The notes under the pieces: generated by a model
The model's input: only the letters and a program-made list of their open reading frames with translations
Told to the model about the DNA's origin: nothing
Database searches by the model: none
NCBI GenBank assembly: GCA_020621965.1
Contig: JAHRYV010000009.1
Location: 18,391-82,390, forward strand
Length of the DNA: 64,000 bases
DNA from: Curvibacter sp.
GTDB lineage: Bacteria; Pseudomonadota; Gammaproteobacteria; Burkholderiales; Burkholderiaceae_C
Direction of reading: 5' to 3'
Translations under genes and position numbers: made by a program
Shown: positions 18,237-25,488 of the stretch, piece after piece
Position numbering within the stretch: position 1 is the stretch's first letter
Layout of the letters: each line of letters starts with the position of its first letter

Positions 18237-19151
18237 ATGCTGGCACAAAATTTTCTCGATACACCGAAGCGCATCCCGAAGCCGCGGGACTTCGGGCTCA
18301 CCGCCTTGATCGACAACGGCGTTCCCACACGCTACTTCAAGGATGTGGTGGAGAGCGATGCCGACTTGATCGATGTCGTCAAGTTCGGCTGGTGCACGGC
18401 CATGGTGACCAGTGAACTGGAGACGAAGATCCAGTGCCTGATCGACAACAACGTGATGTTCTATTTCGGCGGCACCCTGTTCGAGAAAGCCCTGGCCCAG
18501 GGCAAGCTGGACGCCTTCTACCGCTTCCTCAAACACTACAAGTGCGAGATCGTCGAGATCTCCAACGGCACGCTGCCGCTGTCCGCCCAGGACAAGGCCC
18601 AGCACATCGCGGATTTCGCCGACGAGTTTTATGTCCTGAGCGAAGTCGGCAAGAAGGACATCGACGAAGCCGACGACATGCCGATCTCCCAGTGGATCGC
18701 CGAAATCCACTCTGACCTGGCTGCCGGCGCGAAACGGGTCATCCTGGAAGCGCGGGAATCGGGCAAGAGCGGCATCTGCGATGCCCAGGGCCGCCTGCGC
18801 ACCGACCTGGTGGAGAGCATCTCCAATGCCCGCTTCAACTCCTCCGATGCCATCTGGGAGGCGCCCACCAAGTCCTTGCAGGCCAAGCTGATCGCCGCCC
18901 TCGGGCCCAATGTCAATCTGGGCAATATCGCTTTTGGCGATGTGATCGGCCTGGAAACCCTGCGCCTGGGCATACGCTCCGACACCTTCAATCTGTACGA
19001 CGGCCCGGACGGCCGCTTTGTCGAACCCCAGGTCCAGGAGAGCCGGTACAGCACGGGCGTCGAGCGCCGCCGCAAGGAGCTGGAAGCCGCCGCCAGGAAT
19101 GGATGGCCTATACCCGCGCCGCTGATGCCCGGCATGAGGCGGCTCAAGTAA
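18237..19151 (+). CDS. comA: Phosphosulfolactate synthase ComA family
   Basis: The 304-residue protein matches the ComA family (PEP + sulfite to 2-phospho-3-sulfolactate, first step of one route to coenzyme M or sulfolactate). Seen are PRDFGLTALIDNGVP, VVKFGWCTAMV, FGGTLFEKAL, CEIVEISNGTLPL and VILEARESGKSGI, all in the order typical of the TIM-barrel family. It has a strong ribosome-binding site (AAAGGAGGG) and starts 10 bases after the CheW gene, so it appears to be in the Chp operon. comB follows immediately. Family assignment is from memory of the motifs; the physiological product here is unknown, since no sulfolactate dehydrogenase is in the window. Confidence 0.8.
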   Translation: MLAQNFLDTPKRIPKPRDFGLTALIDNGVPTRYFKDVVESDADLIDVVKFGWCTAMVTSELETKIQCLIDNNVMFYFGGTLFEKALAQGKLDAFYRFLKHYKCEIVEISNGTLPLSAQDKAQHIADFADEFYVLSEVGKKDIDEADDMPISQWIAEIHSDLAAGAKRVILEARESGKSGICDAQGRLRTDLVESISNARFNSSDAIWEAPTKSLQAKLIAALGPNVNLGNIAFGDVIGLETLRLGIRSDTFNLYDGPDGRFVEPQVQESRYSTGVERRRKELEAAARNGWPIPAPLMPGMRRLK

Positions 19152-19153
19152 GC

Positions 19154-19861
19154 GTGAAGATCCGCATCCTCCAGGGAACCGACCGGAGCTATCCCGCCGC
19201 CGACATCAACGTCGTCATCGACGTGATCCGGGCCTTCACCGTGGCCCACGTCGCCTTTGCGCGCGGGGTACGGGAGATCCTGCTGGTCAACACGGTGGAG
19301 GAGGCGCTGGCACTGAAAAGCCAGCGCCCCGACTATCTGTTGGCCGGGGAGATCAAGGGTCTGGGCATACCCGGCTTCGACCTCGACAACTCGCCCCACC
19401 GGGTCGCCCAGGCCGAACTGGCCGGGCGCACCCTGGTGCAGAAGACCACCAACGGGGTCAAGGCCACCCTGGCCGCGCTGGCCGCCCGCCATGTGTTCGT
19501 GACCGGTTATTCCAATGCCGCCAACACCGCCCGGCACGTACGTCAGCTGTTGACCGGAGCCGGCTTGCAGACCGTCAACGTGATTGCCTCACACGGCCAG
19601 GACGACGACGATCTGGCCTGCGCCGAATACATCCGCGATCAGATCCTGGACCTGCAGCAGCTGCGGCCGCAGGAGGTCGTCGAACGCATCCGCCATTCCC
19701 GACCTGCGGCCAAGTTTCTGGTCCAGCCGCCGGGCGAATTCGAACCCCGGGATCTCGACTATTGCACCCAAGTGCGACCCTGCGGCTTCGTCATGGCGGT
19801 CGATCGCGCGAGTGCCATTCCGGCGATACGAAAATACACGATAGTGGAAGCCTCGCCGTAA
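19154..19861 (+). CDS. comB: 2-phosphosulfolactate phosphatase ComB family
   Basis: The 235-residue protein fits ComB: VVIDVIRAFTVAHVAFARGV (DVIRA with metal-site Asp), LLAGEIKGLGIPGFDLDNSP, and LVQKTTNGVKA are family signatures. ComB removes the phosphate from phosphosulfolactate, so comA-comB together would yield sulfolactate. It starts with GTG two bases after the comA stop. A degraded second copy of its 3' part lies at 25173-25286, and the intact copy is followed within about 80 bases by truncated rhs sequence, so the downstream side of this gene is a recombination boundary. Confidence 0.82.
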   Translation: MKIRILQGTDRSYPAADINVVIDVIRAFTVAHVAFARGVREILLVNTVEEALALKSQRPDYLLAGEIKGLGIPGFDLDNSPHRVAQAELAGRTLVQKTTNGVKATLAALAARHVFVTGYSNAANTARHVRQLLTGAGLQTVNVIASHGQDDDDLACAEYIRDQILDLQQLRPQEVVERIRHSRPAAKFLVQPPGEFEPRDLDYCTQVRPCGFVMAVDRASAIPAIRKYTIVEASP

Positions 19862-19976
19862 CGGCGTGAGCCTCATCCGTTCTTTAACAATCCGCCTCCA
19901 TTGCGCCCGTCGCTGACGACAACAGCGGCGGGCCACCGCCTGCGACTACGACCGCTTCGAGAGCCGCCTGTACCTG

Positions 19977-22277
19977 GTGGCCGGCAACGGCATCGCCACC
20001 AGCTACAGCTACGACCCGGCCAACCGCCGCCTGGCCCGGCTGCAGTCGGGCCTGAGCAGAACCCCCGGCGAAGTGGCCGGCAGCCTGCAAGACCTGGCCT
20101 ACGGCTATGACAGCGTGGGCAACATCCTGAGCCTGGCCGACAGCGCCCCCATCCCGAAAAGCAACGAATTCGGCGGGCAGAGCACGCAGAACTTCCACTA
20201 CGACGACCTGTACCGCCTGATCAAGGCCCAGGGTGTCTACACCACCGCGCGCGAAGTGCAGAACTACGACTTCGCGATGCAGTTTGATGCCATCCACAAC
20301 ATCACCAACAAGTACCAACAGCACACCGTGGCCAAGACCGGCGGTAGCTCGCGGATCGAAACCGCCACCAGCTACGACTGGGCCTACGCCTACCGGCAAC
20401 GCAGCCACACCCAGCCGCACGCCCCAACAACGATCGGCAACCGCACCTTCGACTACGACGAAAACGGCAACCAGACCGGCTGGCAAAACCTGGACAACGG
20501 CACCCGAAGAACTATCGTCTGGGACGAAGACAACAGAATCAGAGAGGTGCAAGACCCCAAACACGGCGCCGCCTTCAGCTACGACGACCGCGGCGACAGA
20601 AAGCTCAAGAAGAGCCAGTACGGCGAGACCGCCTACATCAACCAGTTCTTCACGGTCAGGAACGGGGCCATCGCCTCTACCCACGTCTATGCCGGCACCA
20701 GCAGGATCGTCACCAAGCTGGGCGCGGGCACGCCGGTGGGCAAGGTGACGAACAACACCAAGGGCACCGGCAACCTGAGCACGGCAGACGCCAGCCTGAC
20801 GGAGTATGTGGCGCCGGATGGGACGGGCACGACGACGACGACCGCCACGACGGCAACGATAGCGGCCACCACCACTCTGAGCAAAGGCCAGGGACAGGGC
20901 AACAAGCCGACCGGAAACCTCGCCGCGCTGGGGAGAGGGCAGGGAGAGGGGCAAGCCAACCCGGCCAGCATGGGCAGCTTCCCCGGCCAGGGCATGGCCC
21001 ACCGTAGCGAGCGCGCCAACGAAGTCGCCCGCAACAGCGAGAAGAACAAACACCTTAACGGCGGCGATCCGGGCGGGGCGCAGGGCGCTGTCAACAGCAA
21101 CGCCGGCGGCCATGAAAGCAATGCCGGCGGCAACGGCGGCGGCAACGCCTACGCCTGGGGCCGCAGCGAGCAGGGCCGGGGCAATGCCGGCGGCAACCCG
21201 GACCATGCCGGCGGTGGTCAGGGTGCCGGTGCGGGCAGTGGCGTTGGCAGTGGTGGAGGCTCCGGCAACGGTGCCGGCAACACCAGCGGCGGCGGCACTG
21301 CCGGCAGCGGCGAAGGCCGCGAGTTCATCTACTTCTACCACCCGGACCACCTGGGCTCCACCGCCTACGTCACCGACGAGAAAGCCCAGCGCTACGAACA
21401 CCTGGCCTACTTCCCCTTTGGCGAGACCTGGGTGCAGGAGAGCACGGCCACCTGGCGGGTTCCGTACCAGTACACCGCCAAGGAGATGGACTCGGAGACG
21501 GGGCTGTATTACTTCGGGGCGCGGTATTACGATCCGAGGACGTCGGTTTGGGCTAGTGCGGATCCGATCCTGAGCAGATATTTGCCGAGCACCCCTCATG
21601 AAGAAATGGGCTTGGTAAAGCTGCGGATGCCCGCAGTCCAAAACCCATTACCGAAATTCAACTTGCCAGGGATGGGCGGGGTTTTTAATCCGGCGAATTT
21701 GGCGCTATTTAGCTATGCGCATCAAAACCCGTTGCGGTATGTTGATCCAGATGGGCGGCAAGTGCTTAATGGTGAGACAGAGGCACCTGTATTTGAGAAA
21801 AAAGGTGAGGTGCGAGGCGCAGAGTGGAAGGTCGCTGGACAGGTTACGGTCGGAAATAATAGCGGAGGGCCGTATGTATCCAAACCAAAAGTAGAGGCTA
21901 GTATTAGTTTTCAGAAAAAAGGGCAACCGTATACTCCCAATACAGGTGCAGGGGAGCCGCCAAGAAATCAAGGAGACCCAGAGAAGCAAGCGAAAGATGC
22001 TGCAACTGATTTCGTGCTAGCCGCCGCTAGTGCTGTAGCGGGAACGGATGTGGGTCAAGCAATAAAAGATAAGACAGGAAAAGATGTCAAACCTCAGTCT
22101 GACCCATCTGTTGGGTTGCCTCAGATTGTGACCCCCATACTGTTTGAGGCCGGTGTTAGTTTGTGGCTGCAGAATGGAATTCAGGTGGGTCCTGTCAATA
22201 ATAATTTCTGGGCCGACGGTCTATATAGGAATAATGGTCCGACTACGTTTGGGTTAATGCTTTTTGTGAGATTTTGA
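19977..22277 (+). CDS. Orphan Rhs repeat-associated core protein, 5' truncated, with AT-rich C-terminal domain
   Basis: The 766-codon frame encodes YD-type repeats (for example YDSVGNILSLADS, FDYDENGNQTGW, FSYDDRGDRKLK), a long Gly/Asn/Ala-rich linker (about residues 290-445), and the Rhs core end (YFYHPDHLGSTAYVTDEKAQ, GLYYFGARYYDPRTSVWASADP, NPLRYVDPDG). After DPDG comes a ~190-residue unrelated AT-rich tail, the position of a polymorphic toxin tip; I recognise no catalytic motif. The open frame begins at 19917 after an in-frame stop, and homology begins mid-repeat (about 19941); the GTG at 19977 has no ribosome-binding site. So the N-terminal part is missing and expression is doubtful. The TPR gene starts one base after its stop. 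Confidence 0.75.
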   Translation: MAGNGIATSYSYDPANRRLARLQSGLSRTPGEVAGSLQDLAYGYDSVGNILSLADSAPIPKSNEFGGQSTQNFHYDDLYRLIKAQGVYTTAREVQNYDFAMQFDAIHNITNKYQQHTVAKTGGSSRIETATSYDWAYAYRQRSHTQPHAPTTIGNRTFDYDENGNQTGWQNLDNGTRRTIVWDEDNRIREVQDPKHGAAFSYDDRGDRKLKKSQYGETAYINQFFTVRNGAIASTHVYAGTSRIVTKLGAGTPVGKVTNNTKGTGNLSTADASLTEYVAPDGTGTTTTTATTATIAATTTLSKGQGQGNKPTGNLAALGRGQGEGQANPASMGSFPGQGMAHRSERANEVARNSEKNKHLNGGDPGGAQGAVNSNAGGHESNAGGNGGGNAYAWGRSEQGRGNAGGNPDHAGGGQGAGAGSGVGSGGGSGNGAGNTSGGGTAGSGEGREFIYFYHPDHLGSTAYVTDEKAQRYEHLAYFPFGETWVQESTATWRVPYQYTAKEMDSETGLYYFGARYYDPRTSVWASADPILSRYLPSTPHEEMGLVKLRMPAVQNPLPKFNLPGMGGVFNPANLALFSYAHQNPLRYVDPDGRQVLNGETEAPVFEKKGEVRGAEWKVAGQVTVGNNSGGPYVSKPKVEASISFQKKGQPYTPNTGAGEPPRNQGDPEKQAKDAATDFVLAAASAVAGTDVGQAIKDKTGKDVKPQSDPSVGLPQIVTPILFEAGVSLWLQNGIQVGPVNNNFWADGLYRNNGPTTFGLMLFVRF
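20919..20951. repeat. MITE-like CTCTCCC repeat inside rhs linker
   Basis: Read on the minus strand this stretch resembles the widespread proteobacterial dispersed repeat with runs such as CCCTCTCCC and CCCCAGC. It sits within the Gly-rich rhs linker and keeps the frame open (encoding a GRGQGEG-like stretch). Identification is by resemblance only. Confidence 0.35.
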
Positions 22278-22278
22278 A

Positions 22279-23901
22279 GTGAACTTCGAATATTTGTTTG
22301 AGCGGTATTGGCCATTCGTTGGACGCATACTGCATCTCTGCCTGCGGCTCACGCTTGCGTTTACAGTGAGTATGGCTTTTATCGCGCATGCAGGACTGCA
22401 AGAAGATGTTGGGGCGGCATCGAATGCATTTGATCGAGACGATCACGAGCAAGCCATCAAACTATACAGTCGCATACTAGAGTACCCAGATTTATCGATT
22501 GAGTTGAGGGATGCTGCTTATTTCAATCGGGCCATTATGTACCGGACGGCAGGCTCATATGAGTTAGCCATTGATGATTTCACCAAACTCATCCGTGAAG
22601 AAAAATATCTTTATTTGTCATATCTACATCGAGGCATGACATATTTATTCAAGGGTAACAATCAAGCAGCGCTCAAGGATTTGGATGCAGCCATTCGTCT
22701 CAACAGGACTTCCGAGGCTTTGTACAGTAGGGGGATGATTTACCGTTATTCGGATGACGCGAAAAAAGCTCTAATCGATCTTGAAGAAGCACTTCAGGTT
22801 GACCCGAATAATCACATCGCTTTCTATGAGAGGGGGGTTGCATATGCGATGAGTGGTCAATATGAAAAAGCCATTGCCGACTTTCATCACGCAATCAAAT
22901 ACTTTCCAAACGAGGCGAAAATGTATTCTTCTCGTGGGCTTGCATATCTGCAAAACATGCAAGCAGATCGGGCCTTGACCGATTTTGATGTGGCCATTCG
23001 ATTGGAGCCGAATAATGGAGAGATATATCGCAGGCGCGGGATGGCTCTGGCTGACTTGGGGCGTGTCAAAGAGGCACTGGGTCCATATGCGATGGCCCGC
23101 CGGCTTAACCCAGATAACAGCGATGTTTACGCTAGTGAAGGTAAAGCATACCTCAGGCTGTTGGAAGTCGATAAAGCACTTGATGATTTTAATACAGCAC
23201 TGCGCCTCAACTCGCTCAATGAGCTTGCATATTTGAACCGTGGTCTGGCCTATATGCATAAAGAGGAATTCAAGAAGGCTCTAGATGATTTGGATAGGGT
23301 GTTGCACTTGGATCCGCAGTCGGCCGATGCATTGGGGTATAGAGCTTTGGCGCAAATTTATCTTGGGAATTTTGAATTGGCTATGGCTGATCTTGAGACT
23401 GCGGTCTCGTTGAAGCCCAAAGACATAGTCAATCTTCGAATTCTTGGTTTTCTATATTTCGGGCTGGGGCAATATCAGAAAGCCGAGGACGTGTTTGAGC
23501 GTCAGATCAGAATCGCCAACCGCATGGAGGCGAGTTTTTGGCGCCACCTGTCGCGAGTGCGTATGGGCAAGGCAACTGCCACAGAACTTGAAGTGGATGT
23601 TGCCAAGATGGATATTTCTGGATGGCCGAGGCCTTTGATCAATTTTTATCTTGGGAAAGAGAGTCTTGCTGAGCTGTTGGTTAAGGCAAAACATGAAAGC
23701 AAAGAGATCGAACGCTTTCATCTCTGTCAGGTCGCTTTGCTCCGAGGAGAGCTCCGGATTGGTGTGGGCGACACAAAGGACGCAAGCACCTTGTTTAAGG
23801 AGGCTGTGAAAACCTGCCCGTACGCCTACCCGGAACGAGCATTCGCAGAAATCGAATTGAGGAAGGCGGGCGCTGTCCCGAGTATCGGAAAGGGAAACTG
23901 A
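22279..23901 (+). CDS. TPR-repeat protein with signal peptide, coupled to rhs
   Basis: The 540-residue product starts with a GTG one base after the rhs stop. A hydrophobic segment at about residues 17-38 ending in AHA looks like a signal peptide, so it is probably exported. The body is a run of at least eleven tetratricopeptide repeats (for example AFYERGVAYAMSGQYEKAIADFHHAI and AYLNRGLAYMHKEEFKKALDDLDRVL). The C-terminal ~90 residues (FYLGKESLAELL, CQVALLRGELRI, AVKTCPYAYPERAFAEIEL) are NlpI-like. Base composition is markedly AT-richer than the flanks, pointing to transfer. Its coupling to the rhs tip would fit an immunity or accessory role, but that is inference. Confidence 0.75.
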   Translation: MNFEYLFERYWPFVGRILHLCLRLTLAFTVSMAFIAHAGLQEDVGAASNAFDRDDHEQAIKLYSRILEYPDLSIELRDAAYFNRAIMYRTAGSYELAIDDFTKLIREEKYLYLSYLHRGMTYLFKGNNQAALKDLDAAIRLNRTSEALYSRGMIYRYSDDAKKALIDLEEALQVDPNNHIAFYERGVAYAMSGQYEKAIADFHHAIKYFPNEAKMYSSRGLAYLQNMQADRALTDFDVAIRLEPNNGEIYRRRGMALADLGRVKEALGPYAMARRLNPDNSDVYASEGKAYLRLLEVDKALDDFNTALRLNSLNELAYLNRGLAYMHKEEFKKALDDLDRVLHLDPQSADALGYRALAQIYLGNFELAMADLETAVSLKPKDIVNLRILGFLYFGLGQYQKAEDVFERQIRIANRMEASFWRHLSRVRMGKATATELEVDVAKMDISGWPRPLINFYLGKESLAELLVKAKHESKEIERFHLCQVALLRGELRIGVGDTKDASTLFKEAVKTCPYAYPERAFAEIELRKAGAVPSIGKGN

Positions 23902-24155
23902 CATTCCCCTGAGTTGTCCCGTTGTCCCGTCCAAACTGTCCACGCACTGATTGCGTCTGCCTGCCGGTCACTTTTTTGACCGTCAGTGCTGCTGGCGCAC
24001 TGATTTTTTGCCGTTGATTGCCTGCTTCTTCAGCAGTCGCTCGCCGGCTTTTCCGTCGTTCCCCCGGTTTTCCACCTCCCGCGCGCCGCTACCCCCGGCC
24101 AACCCTCGTTGACCGTGGACAGTGATGTTCTGCTTCCTTCCTCTCCCGCCGCCTG

Positions 24156-25070
24156 TCACCTTCGCAGGTAATACCCCGTCAACATCCCACCCCAGCCCTC
24201 GAACCAGATCGCCTGCTTCGGAGCCCTGGCATACGGGTCGATCCCGCTCCAGGCCTCGGCCGGCGTCAGCCCGCCCAGGTTCTGATGCGGCCGCACGTGG
24301 TTGTACCAAGTGCGGAACTCGGCCATCAACCGGGACAGCGCAGCCTGCGAGTCCACCTCCAGTTGATCCAGCTTGTGCTTGAGCGTGCCGAACAGCCGCT
24401 CGATGCGCCCATTCATCCACGGGCAGCCTGGCACGGTGAACTGTTGGCGGATGCCGGCCCAGGCGCAGACCACCCGGAACCTCCAACTCCGGAACACCGA
24501 GTCGTTGTCCGTGCGTATCGCTCTGGGCTTGCCGAACCGCCCGATGACCAGAAACAGATGTCCCAGCAGCGTCCAGGCGTTTCTGTGCTGCAACACCTCC
24601 AATGCCAGCAAGGCCCGCGTGCCATGGTCCTCGATGCCAAGAATCGAGTGAATCTCCCCAGACATGTCCCCCTTGCCCGTCATGTCCAGCGCCCAGATGT
24701 GGTTGCTCGGCACGACGCGTGGCGGTCGCTGCTTGATCAACCGGCGCAGCACCTCCACCTCATGGCGATGTCGGCGCACCGTGTAAGCCACATAGGACTT
24801 GCTCACCGTCATCTTGGTGCGGGCGGCATGCAGCCGATTGAACAGCCTCTCGATGGCGCGACAACCCTTGTTTGTCAACGCCGCCAGCCGCAACACCTCA
24901 CGCTTGACCCACTCGGGTTTGCGCTGGCCACGGCAGGCACTTGGCGTACGAAGACGTGCACGAAACCCGCGCGGCGCTACAGGCCGCAGACCACCCAGCC
25001 CGCATGTGCCGCGGTAAAGCAACACCAGCCCACGGAGCAGCCAGGCAAAAACGAACAGCACGACTCCCAT
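24156..25070 (-). CDS. DDE integrase-core transposase
   Basis: The 304-residue protein has a retroviral-integrase-type catalytic core: the first Asp in HIWALDMTGKG, the second in AIRTDNDSVF, and the Glu in MNGRIERLFGTLKHKLDQLE, followed by YNHVRPHQNLGGLTPAEAW. This D-D-E spacing is of the rve family (IS3/IS481-like). The N terminus is an unusual hydrophobic and Arg-rich stretch (VVLFVFAWLLRGLVLLYRG), seen in some proteobacterial IS transposases. No terminal inverted repeats were found in the flanks 23902-24155 or 25071-25172. It lies opposite in direction to the rhs and TPR genes. Confidence 0.85.
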   Translation of the reverse strand: MGVVLFVFAWLLRGLVLLYRGTCGLGGLRPVAPRGFRARLRTPSACRGQRKPEWVKREVLRLAALTNKGCRAIERLFNRLHAARTKMTVSKSYVAYTVRRHRHEVEVLRRLIKQRPPRVVPSNHIWALDMTGKGDMSGEIHSILGIEDHGTRALLALEVLQHRNAWTLLGHLFLVIGRFGKPRAIRTDNDSVFRSWRFRVVCAWAGIRQQFTVPGCPWMNGRIERLFGTLKHKLDQLEVDSQAALSRLMAEFRTWYNHVRPHQNLGGLTPAEAWSGIDPYARAPKQAIWFEGWGGMLTGYYLRR

Positions 25071-25172
25071 GGCCCGAGCATGCCAGGGGCGTCAGGGTGA
25101 CGGGCGCTATTTCCTGCGCGCTATATCTGCCAGGGAGTGAAGAGGATCGGGTAGGGAGAGAAATCACGCACG

Positions 25173-25286
25173 TTGGCTTGCGCTGAATACATCCGCGATC
25201 AGATCCTGGACCTGCAGCAGTTGCGGCCGCAGGATGTCGTCGAACTCATCCGCCATTCGAGCGCAATTCCAACGATACGCAAGTAC
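25173..25286 (+). pseudogene. comB: Partial second copy of the comB 3' end with an internal deletion
   Basis: Bases 25173-25258 match 19613-19698 of comB with only six differences (LACAEYIRDQILDLQQLRP is identical in protein), and 25259-25286 match 19810-19837 (SAIPxIRKY) less well. The intervening 111 bases (37 codons) of comB are absent, so the fragment stays in frame across the deletion. Nothing of comB is present upstream of 25173. It is not a functional gene. With the intact comB at the left side it brackets the rhs/TPR/transposase island. Confidence 0.85.
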
Positions 25287-25339
25287 GTGGCGCAGTCGGG
25301 CGCTGTGGTTGTGGGTTCAGTTCTGGACGGCCCCCATAG

Positions 25340-25358
25340 AAAGTTGACTTGCAACTTT
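25340..25358. other. Short perfect hairpin AAAGTTG-N5-CAACTTT
   Basis: A 7-base stem with a 5-base loop in the AT-rich spacer after the comB fragment. It could be a weak terminator or the relic of an insertion-sequence end; there is no long T run and no partner repeat was found. Confidence 0.3.
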
Positions 25359-25438
25359 AGAAACAAGTAAAAAGACATTGATTTAGCTCGATTTTTAAAA
25401 AACAGAGTTTTGAGGAGACCTTGGGGATGGTTTGTTTA

Positions 25439-25466
25439 ACTTCATACGATGTATATTATGTTAACT
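25439..25466 (+). other. dif: dif-like XerC/XerD recombination site
   Basis: This 28-base stretch has the layout of a dif site: an 11-base left arm (ACTTCATACGA), the 6-base centre TGTATA and the right arm TTATGTTAACT. Centre plus most of the right arm, TGTATATTATGTTAA, is identical to the Escherichia coli dif centre and XerD arm; the left (XerC) arm is divergent. A 9-base perfect inverted repeat (CTTCATACG at 25440, CGTATGAAG at 25469) extends around it. Gene orientation changes from mostly + to mostly - at this point, which fits the replication terminus. XerCD/FtsK would resolve chromosome dimers here. Confidence 0.78.
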
Positions 25467-25488
25467 AACGTATGAAGACAGCGACGGC

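Larger units (their letters stand above)
19862..25172. mobile_element. Accessory island: truncated rhs, TPR gene and transposase
   Basis: This 5.3 kb segment lies between the end of intact comB and a partial second comB copy. It holds a 5'-truncated rhs gene, an AT-rich TPR gene and a DDE transposase on the opposite strand. Base composition changes sharply at about 21590 (AT-richer through 23950). No terminal inverted repeats or target duplications were identified by eye, so the boundaries given are those of the comB homology, not demonstrated element ends. The island lies within 300 bases of the dif-like site. Confidence 0.5.

Noticed and set aside
20233..21573. Other-frame ORFs within rhs (Ser/Thr/Pro-rich and Ala-rich)
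   Set aside because: Shadow frames of repetitive coding sequence, with no start signals or homology.
23902..24155. Possible left inverted repeat of the transposase element
   Set aside because: Only short matches (for example CGGTCA/TGACCG around 23967) were seen, with no counterpart on the right side, so element ends are not claimed.
25439..25477. Resemblance to a loxP site (ACTTC...TATA...GAAG)
   Set aside because: loxP arms and the 8-base spacer do not match; the identity to dif over 15 contiguous bases is much better.
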